From positions 186,001 to 250,000 of the forward strand of contig CAVXXB010000002.1 in the NCBI GenBank assembly GCA_963765585.1: a DNA stretch of 64,000 nucleotides, read 5' to 3'. Shown piece by piece: positions 1 through 7,547 of the stretch. The notes below the pieces were generated by a model that ran no database searches, was not told where the DNA came from, and was given only the letters and a program-made list of their open reading frames with translations. The position numbers and the translations under genes are program-made. Position 1 is the stretch's first letter; every line of letters begins with the position of its first letter. This DNA comes from CAVXXB01 sp963765585 (GTDB taxonomy: Bacteria; Calditrichota; Calditrichia; JAJRVZ01).

Positions 1-864
1 AAGAATATAGTCGAATCGTCTTGGCCTGCTACTTGATCTGAATCTCCAGGTATACTCCTGTTTATTGCCGTTAAATTCCATGTGCAAGTCACGGGGATTA
101 CCCAATATATTTAGCATCGCACGAAAAGATTCCGGGCTATATGCATTGCTGTTAAAATCGCCGGCTAATATTACAATCAGATTTTGGGATGAGTTTACAA
201 AGCGCGATTCAACTACTCTGGTTACGGCCGTATTTATAAACGAATAGATTTGTTTCATCTGGAATTGTTTATGTTCTCTTGTGCCGATCGCCTGAACATG
301 TGTATTAAATAAAAACAAACTTGTAGTATCATTGATGGCAAAAAGTGAGCCCATAATAGACTTGTTTGCTAAAAAATCATTTGTCCTGGACATTTCCTTG
401 TCCAGAATCATATGCACAATACCATTTGAATTTTTCACATCATCGCCAAAATCTATTTCGGATAAATCAATTATAGGATAGCTGCCCATCATATATAATC
501 CGGCATCCTGAAATAATACTTCAGGAAAAGAAAAGTAGTCAACCCTGGATATTATTGTAGAATAAAAAGAGGTATCAGATTTTTCAATGATTTCATCACG
601 TGAACTTTCATCAAACAATTCCTGAAACAATACAAAATCAAATTTCTCTTTATTGATGTATCTCATTAAAGAATCAATTTGACCTTCTTTTTTATCATAG
701 ATTGCTTCAATGTTATATGTAATCAGACTGATCTCATTATTTGATTTATTCTTGTCTAAGTGATTACCATTATTACTTATATAATCAATTGTAGAACAAG
801 AGATTATCAGTAGTAAAAATACCACAATGATTATTTTACTCATCCTTGACACATACAAGTTCAT
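1..864 (-). CDS. Lipoprotein of the endonuclease/exonuclease/phosphatase (EEP) fold, 3' end cut by window edge
   Basis: Translating the minus strand from 864 gives 288 uninterrupted codons running off position 1. The N-terminus is a lipoprotein signal (hydrophobic stretch ending in LIISC, cysteine at about residue 23). EEP-family landmarks follow in order: LITYNIEA (N-terminal strand with Asn), FVLFQELFDE (metal-binding Glu), FNTHVQAIGT (Thr-His), LAGDFNSNA (Asp-Asn catalytic pair) and RRFDYIL close to the edge, where these proteins have an (R)xDYI motif. Only the final Ser-Asp-His segment should be missing. The family hydrolyses phosphodiester or phosphomonoester bonds; the substrate here is unknown, and the lipid anchor places it in the envelope. 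The ATG at 864 is preferred over the in-frame ATG at 843, which has AAGG directly against it. Confidence 0.85.
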   Translation of the reverse strand, partial: MNLYVSRMSKIIIVVFLLLIISCSTIDYISNNGNHLDKNKSNNEISLITYNIEAIYDKKEGQIDSLMRYINKEKFDFVLFQELFDESSRDEIIEKSDTSFYSTIISRVDYFSFPEVLFQDAGLYMMGSYPIIDLSEIDFGDDVKNSNGIVHMILDKEMSRTNDFLANKSIMGSLFAINDTTSLFLFNTHVQAIGTREHKQFQMKQIYSFINTAVTRVVESRFVNSSQNLIVILAGDFNSNAYSPESFRAMLNILGNPRDLHMEFNGNKQEYTWRFRSSSRPRRFDYIL

Positions 865-960
865 AATAATACTAAATTCCTTATTTTGAATTACTTTCGG
901 TGTAAACCTAAAATGAGCAAACGTTAGAAATGGTTCTTATTCAATTCTCATAGTTTCATA

Positions 961-1278
961 AAGGGTTCTTTACCATTTTGGTTAAAATATTCTGGTCAAA
1001 TCTGTTATCGCTGATCGCCGCTATCCAGTGAATATCTTTCTAAGGAAGTCAGATACAGGGAATCCAGCAAGGCTTTTTCAGGCTGCGCAATATATATATT
1101 ATTTTTCTTTTCAAATCCAAAATATAGTTCTTCTGACACCTTTGAAAAACGGATTATCAAACCGTTAATATTTTTGATGAAAGTTAGCCGTATTAACATG
1201 CCATTTTTAACATAGCAATATGCCGTCACCCGGGCTGATGCATATGTTATCCCCAGCGCATTTGATATATCCTGGATG
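961..1278 (-). pseudogene. Decayed abiEi antitoxin fragment
   Basis: This is a broken second copy of the AbiEi-like antitoxin gene at 4905-5498. It keeps the N-terminal winged-helix part (DISNALGITYAS) up to NGMLIR, then jumps to TFIKNINGLIIRF. About 60 codons present in the intact copy are therefore deleted. Near 1005-1015 two bases are missing relative to the intact copy (GATAGCGGCG versus GATATCGTGGCG), which ends the frame early, although homologous sequence (RFDQNIL in another frame) continues to about 961. No toxin gene follows it. It cannot make a functional antitoxin. Confidence 0.8.
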
Positions 1279-1498
1279 ATTTAGTCCCGATCAGGAGCCT
1301 GTGGGTGACGGTTTTGATCGGGACAGTCTTGTCGAACAACACCGATCCAGTGGAATACGCATAACCCAGGGTGAGGAGGTTCACCCCGGTTGGCGCCGGT
1401 GCATATACCCGCGGCTGCACCTCCTGGGCGTTAAGGACAGGAAGCGCAGACAGCCAAAGTCCGGCAAACATGACAGTATATTTAAAAAATATTCTCAA
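1279..1498 (-). pseudogene. N-terminal fragment of a Phenol_MetA_deg-type outer-membrane protein
   Basis: From a TTG start at 1498 the frame encodes a signal peptide ending near LNAQ, then a segment rich in PAPTGVN, LGYAYSTG and LFDKTVPI. That is typical of the N-terminus of the MetA-pathway phenol-degradation outer-membrane family, which form secreted barrel proteins about 300 residues long. After about 70 codons the sequence switches abruptly into the abiEi remnant, and the frame ends at 1247. The rest of the barrel is absent, so this is the 5' stub of a gene cut by a deletion or recombination. Confidence 0.6.
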
Positions 1499-1644
1499 AT
1501 CGGCCCCATCTTGTTCAGTCTTTCTATTCTAATAAAGTGAGCATTAATAACAAGGGGTCACTGCTAAAAAATGTTTACGATTTTATTTTATAATAAAATA
1601 TTTCATCAAATAATAGACCCGGATACCAGTGGATTTATAAATCT

Positions 1645-1720
1645 ACCACGAAGGACACGAAGCACACGAAGTCTATTTTAATATTTTTTCTTCGTGCTCT
1701 TCGTGAACTTCGTGGTTATA
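1645..1720. repeat. CACGAAG inverted repeat, copy 1
   Basis: The arms CCACGAAGGACACGAAG and CTTCGTGAACTTCGTGG flank an AT-rich centre. The arms themselves are built from repeats of ACGAAG. A second copy with the same architecture lies at 7233-7306. Both are intergenic. Similar CACGAAG elements are widespread in environmental bacterial genomes. Confidence 0.75.
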
Positions 1721-1800
1721 ACCATTTGAGAATGGCCATAGGTCATAGCCCGCCCGAAGGGCGAGCCCTAAAGTCTCTGCCTGCCCGCCTACTGGCCTGG

Positions 1801-1838
1801 TGGTTTCATCTTTTTATCCTGATTTTCATTTTTTCATA
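1801..1838. repeat. Direct repeat TGGTTTCATCTTTT..., copy 1
   Basis: About 38 bases beginning TGGTTTCATCTTTT and ending TTTTTTCATA recur almost unchanged at 2090-2127, and a shorter variant follows the repeat at 53692-53765. In each case the unit directly follows a CTGTGG- or CTGG-type repeat end, so it looks like part of a composite dispersed element. Confidence 0.6.
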
Positions 1839-1876
1839 GAACTTTTGACACTACCATTAGTGAGTAGTTTAAAGAA

Positions 1877-2127
1877 TAACCACAGAGAACACAGAGTAAA
1901 TAATTAATATTATTTATGTTAATGCTATTTCTAATCATCTCCCCTCTTTGATCTCTTAGAAGATAACTCTCTTTATTCCTTCTTTTAGTTTGTCAACATT
2001 AAAATTGATCAACAATCCGACTTTTAGATTTTCTGCTAACAGGAAGGAAATTCTTTTAGAGTTCTCAGAGTTTTCCTCTGAGTGCTCTGTGGTTTCATCT
2101 TTTAATCCTGTTTTTCATTTTTTCATA
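1877..2127. repeat. Composite element bracketed by ACAGAG/CTCTGTGG repeats
   Basis: The left boundary is AACCACAGAGAACACAGAG at 1877. The right boundary is its approximate inverse, CTCTGAGTGCTCTGTGGTT, ending near 2094 and followed by the TTTCATCTTTT tail that also occurs at 1801. The interior carries the decayed end of a GxxExxY gene. The element at 53692-53765 has the same two ends without the interior. Confidence 0.65.
1956..2070 (-). pseudogene. C-terminal remnant of a GxxExxY-family protein
   Basis: The minus strand from about 2070 to a TAA at 1956-1958 reads through LLAENLKVGLLINFN, VDKLKEGIKRVIF and stop. This closely matches the C-terminus of GxxExxY proteins (PD-(D/E)XK-like, usually 120-135 residues). 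No start codon and no upstream catalytic region are present between the bracketing repeats, so only about a third of the gene survives. Confidence 0.6.
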
Positions 2128-2157
2128 TCACTTTAAATGCCGGATAAAAGGATATTT

Positions 2158-2418
2158 TTATTTTTCGCTCAATCCATTCCCAATTCTGCTCATTATTTCC
2201 TCTTCCAGTTCCCCGGATAATTGTTGATACTCCTCAAGAGTGTTACTTTCCATCATTTTCAAATTATACCTGAATCGCTGAATGACGGATTGACACTCAA
2301 TATAATCTTCACATAACGTGCGGAATGATTCGCTTTGCGCAAAAAGTTCATCGATTAAATAAACCTTTGCCGGAAATTTTTCATGCATCTTGTCAATAGT
2401 GATATTTTTAGTTGTCAT
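2158..2418 (-). CDS. Small hypothetical protein, 86 aa
   Basis: The gene has an ATG start at 2418 and a stop at 2158. The product is charged and predicted helical, with no signal peptide or membrane segment. Motifs such as FPAKVYLIDELF, FRTLCEDYIEC and ESNTLEEYQQL suggest a small helical-hairpin protein, of the kind often found as an uncharacterised ORF near regulators. The Shine-Dalgarno sequence is weak. It is divergent from the TolB-like gene at 2630, with about 210 bases between them. I do not recognise a named family and assign no function. Confidence 0.55.
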   Translation of the reverse strand: MTTKNITIDKMHEKFPAKVYLIDELFAQSESFRTLCEDYIECQSVIQRFRYNLKMMESNTLEEYQQLSGELEEEIMSRIGNGLSEK

Positions 2419-2629
2419 AAAAAGGTTTTATGATTATTTTAGACGTTCGACTCTATGATACCCGTATTAATCAGGTATCTCGATGTAGATTTTCTCACAG
2501 TTATAAAATAGACTTGAATTGTACCTGATACCAGTAACAAAACAAATGTTACCGTAACATACATAACAAGAACCGCGGAATGTATTGTCTTTGAAATTTC
2601 TTTATAACATTTAGATTGCAGGTAATACG

Positions 2630-4224
2630 TTGGGAATCGTGTCTCTAAATACCAGAGCGGATGAAATTCGCGCTTGTCTGTCTCATATCCGTTCCAGCAA
2701 TGAATTTTCCGGTAAAGAGAAGAACTGCACGCTGTTGAAATTCCTTGTCGAGGAAACCCTGGCGGGCAATGCGGATCAATTGAAGCAATACACGATCGTA
2801 CTGCTATTCTGAATCGGGAAGCCGATTTTAATCCGGATTTGGATCCGATCGTGCGTATACTTGCCGGCCGGCTGCGCCGCTCCCTTAAATCTTATTATGA
2901 ACAGGAAGGCAGAAGCGATACTATTCGTATTGACATTCCCAAAGGCAGTTATATGCCCATTTTTCTGGACATTAATCCTGATGATTTACAGGACGATAAT
3001 AGCAAGACTATCATTGCAGACAATCTAGATGTCGTAAAGCCGGTGATTGTTGTGCAGCCGCTGAAAAATTTAACCGGTGATAGCGAACAGGATTATTTTG
3101 CCCAGGGCTTCACTCAGGAACTGATTATCGAACTGATCCGCTATGAAGATTTTCAGGTGATCATTTCAGACGAATATGCCAAAGAAATCAATCAGAAAAA
3201 GAGCCATGCCATTGACCGGTCCAAACGCGTCACTTTTATAATTACCGGCAGTGTGCGCATGGCGGAGACGAGCTTTAAAATTGCCATTCAATTAGTGGAT
3301 TCGACCAGCGGTGAACATATCTGGGGTGAACAATATCGCCGCGAATTGACAGCGGAAAACATTTTGGTGATTCAGGAACAGATTGTGCTTGAAATACTCT
3401 CAAACATTGCCGGCGAATTTGGAATTATTCCGCGCAAGTTATACCAGGAAGCAAGAAAAAAACCGCAGCCGGACCTGCAAACCTATGATGCGATTTTCCG
3501 GTTTTATCACTATCAAAGCAGTCTTTCAGCGAAGACACATCTTGCTGCTTTTCAGGCACTTGACCAGGTTGTCGCCCGTGATGCGGGGTGTGGCATGGCT
3601 TGTGCCATGCTCGCCAGTCTATATCTGAATGCATATGCATTTGATTTACCCGGTGGCGATGAAGGACTCGAACGGGCGGCGGAGCTCATCCGGCCGGCCA
3701 TCGATGCAGAGCCAACCAACCAGCTGGTCCGTATCATTTCCGCCGTGCGGTATTTTCATCTTAACCAGCGCACCGAATTTTTAGAGGAAATGCGTAAGGC
3801 GGAGGCCCTGAATCCCCGGTCACCGCTGCGTTTGGGCAGCATCGGTCATTTCCTGGCATTATACGGTGAGTGGGACAAGGGCAAGCAACTGCTTGATAAG
3901 GCCAGGGAGATGAACGACAATTATCCTGCCTGGTATCACGGTGTTATGACAGCGTATTATTATCGAAAACATGAATATGAGCAGGCCTATGCGGAAGCGG
4001 TTCTATATGATTTGCCGGACCTGTTCTGGGCACCTTTGCTGCGTGGTGCCTGTTTAGGGCAGTTACAGCGAGACAAAGAAGCCGCAGAGCAAATAACCCG
4101 CCTGCTTGAACTCAAACCTGATTTCACACAAAAAGCCCGATTATTAATTCAACGCTTTATCAAGGAGGATTCTCTAGTCGATCATTTGATGGGCGGGCTA
4201 AAAAAAGCGGGATTGATAGTGTAG
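2630..4224 (+). CDS. TolB-N-like/TPR protein, one frame break
   Basis: The N-terminal segment (TTG start at 2630) carries the conserved block found at the head of many adenylate-cyclase-associated TPR proteins: EIRACLSHI, LLKFLVEETLAG and DQLKQYTI. The frame breaks at about 2798-2804 and resumes one base out with NREADFNPDLDPIVR, AGRLRRSL and IPKGSYMP, which continues the same domain, so the two pieces are one gene of about 530 codons. A TolB-N-like domain follows (VVQPLKNLTGDSEQDYFAQG, about residues 125-250), then a C-terminal TPR region of 200 residues. No cyclase catalytic domain is present. A signalling role is plausible from the family, but the ligand and output are unknown. The break is probably an indel in the assembly, since both halves are well conserved. 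Confidence 0.75.
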
Positions 4225-4275
4225 CAGCAGGTCGATTTTTAAAATTCTATTTATTGTTTCCAGTTCTTACCATAA

Positions 4276-4927
4276 TTATAGATTCTCTTCCAGATAACGA
4301 AAACGATTATCAATATAGTATGAGCGCAGGTCGTCCTCCAGGATTGATCCTAGTTTTACTTTAAAATCATTTTTCTCAAATGAATTCAAACGTTTTCTTA
4401 TCAAATTTCTATGTGCTTTCGTCATTTCTGGTAGATCTATTCCCTTGCGCAGTAAAAATTCGATATCAAAAGCATCACGGATTTCTCCCCTGTCCACAAT
4501 CGCTTCAATTTTATTTGACATCGTCTGTTTAAGTGTATGCGTATACAACAAAACTTGGCGATTGGCGTATTTAGAAAACGCTATACTTTTCTCCATTTGC
4601 CATTCCCGGATCTCTTTTCTTATCTCGATCTTTAATCTTTTTGGATATCTATGTGATCTAACCTCTACTAACAAGGAAAAATGCTTGTTCTGGTTATCTG
4701 TGATCTCATATTCTTTTGCTAAGAATGGAGGAAATATTTTCTATAAATTCCTCAGAAGAAACAGGTTTGATCAACCAGAAATCAAGATCAGCCGAATAAC
4801 GATTAAGTTCATGACACAGCCTGAGCATAGTGCCACCTCCGAATACCAATTTTTCCAGTATCCTCCCACTATTCATTTTGTACAAAACTTCCATTTCAAA
4901 TTCTTCATGACGGGTTAAGAAATCCAT
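4276..4927 (-). CDS. abiEii: AbiEii/AbiGii-type nucleotidyltransferase toxin, one frame break
   Basis: The first part (start 4927) contains the nucleotidyltransferase signature FGGGTMLRLCHELNRYSADLDF: a Gly-rich loop followed by the catalytic D-x-D pair. The frame then ends at 4706. Sequence one base out of frame (AKEYEITDN, then VEVRSHRYPKRLKIE) continues to 4276 and includes the R-AFDIEFLL helix usual in DUF1814 proteins. AbiEii proteins transfer nucleotides to target molecules and act as toxins of type IV systems that can abort phage infection. The start overlaps the end of the antitoxin gene by 23 bases, the normal arrangement. The break at about 4718-4724 is either a real inactivation or an indel error; one fewer base restores SILAKEYEI. 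Confidence 0.8.
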
Positions 4928-5498
4928 ATTTCCTCATCAGATTTTTTGTTCTTAAAGGATATGCTTGCACCATTTTGGATAAAATTTTCTGGTCAAATTT
5001 ATTTTCGCTGATCGCCACGATATCCAATGAATATCTACCAAAGGAGGCCAGATACAGGGAATCCAGCAAGGCTTTTTCAGGCTGTGCAATATACATATTA
5101 TTTTTCTTTTCAAATCCAAAATATAGTTTATCTGACACCTTTGAAAAACGGATTATCAAACCGTTAATATTTTTGATGAAAGTTCGCCGTATCGCAATAC
5201 ATTCTATATAGTCGCGTTGAATCTGTGTGGTGATTTCATAATATTCTAAGGCTGTTGTCAGTGATACATATGATGGAACTTGCAAAAGATTAGCCGTCTG
5301 ATACTTTTCTTCTAAACTAAAATTATTCCATTTTTCAGCCAGAACAAAAATATTTGGTTTTATCCGTATTAACATGCCATTTTGAACATAGCGATGTGCC
5401 GTCACCTGGGATGATGCATAAGTTATCCCCAGCACATTTGATATATCTTGCAATCCAAAGAAAGTTTTTTTAATCGCATTTAATTTCAGAATCTTCAC
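4905..5498 (-). CDS. abiEi: AbiEi-like antitoxin / transcriptional regulator
   Basis: The product is 197 residues from a GTG start at 5498, with AAGG upstream. It has an N-terminal winged helix (LQDISNVLGITYAS), then the AbiEi core: YVSLTTALEYY, RTFIKNINGLIIRF, LYFGFEKKNN and IAQPEKALLDSLYL. The PEKALLDxLYL block is the hallmark of the family. AbiEi neutralises AbiEii and represses its own operon by binding inverted repeats. It overlaps the toxin gene by 23 bases. A two-armed concentric dyad lies directly upstream (5500-5539). A degraded copy of this gene lies at 961-1278. Confidence 0.88.
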   Translation of the reverse strand: MKILKLNAIKKTFFGLQDISNVLGITYASSQVTAHRYVQNGMLIRIKPNIFVLAEKWNNFSLEEKYQTANLLQVPSYVSLTTALEYYEITTQIQRDYIECIAIRRTFIKNINGLIIRFSKVSDKLYFGFEKKNNMYIAQPEKALLDSLYLASFGRYSLDIVAISENKFDQKILSKMVQAYPLRTKNLMRKYGFLNPS

Positions 5499-5499
5499 T

Positions 5500-5539
5500 A
5501 AGTATACCTTCTTAACATATTTGTTAATATAATATACTT
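5500..5539 (-). promoter_or_regulatory. Concentric dyad, candidate AbiEi operator
   Basis: Two inverted repeats share exactly the same centre (between 5519 and 5520). The outer arms AAGTATA (5500-5506) and TATACTT (5533-5539) enclose the inner arms TTAACA (5512-5517) and TGTTAA (5522-5527). The dyad lies between the predicted promoter and the GTG start of abiEi and covers the predicted -10. That is the expected place for an autorepressor site of a type IV antitoxin. Binding by AbiEi is an inference. Confidence 0.65.
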
Positions 5540-5557
5540 GGTATAAACAAAAAGCAA
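5529..5557 (-). promoter_or_regulatory. Candidate sigma-70 promoter of abiEi-abiEii
   Basis: On the minus strand TTGCTT (5552-5557) is followed after exactly 17 bases by TATTAT (5529-5534, five of six matches to TATAAT). The -10 falls inside the 40-base dyad, so a protein bound there would block transcription. Confidence 0.5.
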
Positions 5558-5822
5558 GTAGTATTTTATATATTTGAAATATAACAAAAGAATAAGCAAT
5601 AAGATGAAATTGTAATAATGCCAGATGTCCAGACTAAAATATCAAAATAGCGTATCCAAAAACGATCTGCAGATTAATATGGAGAATTGGAAGTGAAAAT
5701 TGGTTATTTGTAATTTTGGATATTGGATCGCGTCTTAGGGGATTACTTCGGCCTGCCCCTGCTGTGCAGGCCTCGTAATGACATATTGCAGGAAAATTTC
5801 TAATTCAATCAATCTAATTAAA
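5540..5822. other. Intergenic region with a hairpin repeat
   Basis: There is no gene here. The stretch is AT-rich up to 5730. An imperfect palindrome at 5742-5779 follows: ATTAC-TTC-GGCCTGC pairs with GCAGGCC-TC-GTAAT. It resembles the REP-like palindromes (GTCATTAC...) seen in intergenic regions of many Gram-negative genomes. Confidence 0.5.
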
Positions 5823-5844
5823 AAATCCCGACTCGTCGGGATTT
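5821..5844 (-). terminator. Rho-independent terminator after tRNA-Leu
   Basis: Nine-base arms AAATCCCGA (5823-5831) and TCGGGATTT (5836-5844) enclose the loop CTCG. Read on the minus strand the stem is followed by a run of T. It lies directly downstream of the tRNA and would end the secG-tRNA transcript. Confidence 0.85.
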
Positions 5845-5847
5845 ATA

Positions 5848-5935
5848 TGGTGCTGGAGGGGGGAATTGAACCCCCACGCCCCGTAAGGCACTACCCCCTC
5901 AAGATAGCGTGTCTACCAAGTTCCACCACTCCAGC
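5848..5935 (-). tRNA. tRNA-Leu (anticodon GAG)
   Basis: The minus strand begins GCTGGAG and ends CTCCAGC-A-CCA, so a 7-bp acceptor stem and an encoded CCA are visible. The D arm contains GGTAGACACG, usual for leucine tRNAs. The anticodon stem CTATC/GGTAG holds the loop TTGAGGG with anticodon GAG. A long variable arm (class II) and the T-loop GGTTCAATTCC follow. The gene lies nine bases downstream of secG. The same secG-tRNA-Leu(GAG) order is known in Escherichia coli (secG-leuU). Confidence 0.95.
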
Positions 5936-5943
5936 TATTGGAT

Positions 5944-6288
5944 CTATTGTGTCGAATCCTGTGTACCGTCGCCTACAGGTGCCAGAGGTACCGCAGTTGC
6001 CGGAACCGGTTGACCGACAGCTTCCTGCTGCATCAATCCTTCACGAACGGTTTCACTTTGCTGTTTATAAAAATAACCGATCAATAAACACAGAACGATA
6101 TATGATATGGCCAGAATGGTAGTAGACTTACTCAAGAAAGTGGCTACACCTCTGCCGCCAAAAACGGCACTTGTACCCGCACCACCAAAAGTACCGGCCA
6201 GCCCCTGACCTTTACTTGATTGCATTAAAATTGATACAATCATTCCTAAACAGGCAATTACAAATAATATCACTAAAAAAGTAACCAT
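5944..6288 (-). CDS. secG: SecG, preprotein translocase subunit
   Basis: The product is 114 residues with two membrane helices (about residues 3-22 and 55-73). Between them is the conserved SecG cytoplasmic loop: LMQSSKGQGLAGTFGG, then GVATFLSKST. SecG associates with SecYE and eases SecA-driven translocation across the inner membrane. The start at 6288 has AGGAG nine bases upstream. The C-terminal tail (about 40 residues) is rich in Pro, Val and Ala and poorly conserved, as usual. It is followed by tRNA-Leu and a strong terminator. secA lies on the same strand about 7 kb away, transcribed separately. Confidence 0.95.
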   Translation of the reverse strand: MVTFLVILFVIACLGMIVSILMQSSKGQGLAGTFGGAGTSAVFGGRGVATFLSKSTTILAISYIVLCLLIGYFYKQQSETVREGLMQQEAVGQPVPATAVPLAPVGDGTQDSTQ

Positions 6289-6358
6289 GAAAAACTTCTC
6301 CTGTATGATCTCAGCTGATAAAGTTACAAACAGAATAAGGCCATTTCAATTCTTTTTT

Positions 6359-7120
6359 TTATAATGATTCTGCAGCCATTATTATTTTTAAAAAGGAGTC
6401 GGCCTGGAGGCATGCACCACCCACCAGGGCACCGTCAATATCTGTCTGACTGAGCAGTATCTCTGCATTTTCAGGCTTTACACTGCCGCCATATTGAATT
6501 ATCACCTGGCTGCTGACAGCCTCGCCAAATAAATCTGCCAATATTTCGCGGATAAATGCATGAACATCCTGCGCCTGCTCCGGTGTTGCGGTCTTCCCTG
6601 TTCCAATGGCCCAAACCGGCTCGTATGCCACGATAATATTACTCATATCCGAATCATTAATCCCCTGCAGGGCACCTGAAACTTGTGTCTTAACTACATC
6701 TTTTGTAATCCCACTTTCCCGCTCTTCAAGTGTTTCACCGACACATACAATCGGTTTTAAACCAGTGGAAAGTGCTTTATGTAATTTTTTGTTTACCGTT
6801 TCATCCGTTTCAGCAAAATACTGACGTCTTTCAGAGTGGCCGATAAGTACATATTCGGCGCCCGTAGACTTAATCATGTCTGCCGAAATTTCACCCGTAA
6901 ACGCACCTTCAGATTCCCAATAAAGATTTTGGGCGCCAACCGCAATATTAGATCCTTTAAGAATCTCACTCACCTTTGTTAAATTTGTCGCCGGCGGACA
7001 TACAATGATCCCGGTTTTTGCGATTGCCGATACCATTTCTTTTAATTCTCCAACCAGCTCGGTGGCCTCGGAGAGATTTTTATACATTTTCCAGTTTCCG
7101 GCAATTATTTTTTTTCTCAT
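6359..7120 (-). CDS. tpiA: Triosephosphate isomerase
   Basis: The product is 253 residues. The ATG at 7120 is chosen (AGGGA upstream; protein begins MRKKIIAGNWKMYKN) because the longer frame to 7171 adds an atypical leader. TIM-barrel landmarks are all present: the substrate-binding Lys in NWKMYKN, catalytic His in VLIGHSERR, catalytic Glu in VAYEPVWAIGTG (which also starts the flexible loop 6) and the phosphate-binding YGGSV. It interconverts dihydroxyacetone phosphate and glyceraldehyde 3-phosphate in the cytoplasm. It lies downstream of pgk and gap on the same strand, but about 430 bases with repeats intervene, so it may have its own promoter. Confidence 0.96.
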   Translation of the reverse strand: MRKKIIAGNWKMYKNLSEATELVGELKEMVSAIAKTGIIVCPPATNLTKVSEILKGSNIAVGAQNLYWESEGAFTGEISADMIKSTGAEYVLIGHSERRQYFAETDETVNKKLHKALSTGLKPIVCVGETLEERESGITKDVVKTQVSGALQGINDSDMSNIIVAYEPVWAIGTGKTATPEQAQDVHAFIREILADLFGEAVSSQVIIQYGGSVKPENAEILLSQTDIDGALVGGACLQADSFLKIIMAAESL

Positions 7121-7232
7121 TATTATTTCCCTACTTTCAATTATGTGGTTAAAAAGACAACAACGGAGCACCTAGTGCTCGCCCGGAGGGCGATCGGCGG
7201 CCTCTGGCCGTTCTGAGTCTATTAAAAGATTT

Positions 7233-7306
7233 ACCACGAAGTTCACGAAGAGCACGAAGAAGAAATTATTAAGTTTACTTCGTGTGCTTCGAGGGCTTCG
7301 TGGTTA
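7233..7306. repeat. CACGAAG inverted repeat, copy 2
   Basis: The left arm CCACGAAGTTCACGAAG is mirrored by CTTCGAGGGCTTCGTGG, with an AT-rich spacer containing TTCGTGTGCTTCG. It has the same organisation as the copy at 1645-1720, although the individual arms are exchanged between the two copies. Confidence 0.75.
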
Positions 7307-7423
7307 AAAATCAATTAAACATTTAAGGTACTAATTAGTAAATAATTCAAAATCATAAAAAAACAAAAATCGTAAATGTTGTTTAAGATTTCCCACCGTA
7401 GGTGGGACAGAGTGTAAAAATTA

Positions 7424-7505
7424 GGGATTAGGGATTAGAAATTAAAAAAACAGTGAATTATTACTTAATTCCTCATTGCTCATTCCTAACTCCTAACTAA
7501 TAACG
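7424..7505. repeat. Degenerate 7-bp periodic tract
   Basis: The tract contains successive 7-base variants such as ATTAGGG-ATTAGAA and CTCATTC-CTAACTC-CTAACTA. It belongs to the same family as the tracts at 47202, 54296, 54514 and 56233. Confidence 0.5.
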
Positions 7506-7547
7506 ACTCACCGTTCTCAGTGGTTTAGAAATATCCCCGATTCGCTT

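Larger units (their letters stand above)
7121..7547. other. Intergenic repeat region between pgk and tpiA
   Basis: There is no gene here. The region contains a GC-rich stretch (7170-7215, with GCCCGGAGGGC), the second CACGAAG inverted repeat (7233-7306), a small palindrome CCCACCGTAGGTGGG near 7390 and a heptad-repeat tract (7424-7505). Confidence 0.7.

Noticed and set aside
1301..1540. 79-codon plus-strand frame
   Set aside because: It is the reverse of the barrel-stub and antitoxin remnant and has no ribosome site or recognisable motif.
1600..2130. CRISPR array in the repeat region
   Set aside because: The repeats are few, unequal, inverted and lack regular spacers; no cas genes are present.
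2630..4224. Guanylate or adenylate cyclase
   Set aside because: Relatives often have a cyclase domain, but none of its motifs are present here.
4445..4918. 157-codon plus-strand frame
   Set aside because: It is antisense to the clearly homologous AbiEii gene and has biased composition from the opposite strand.
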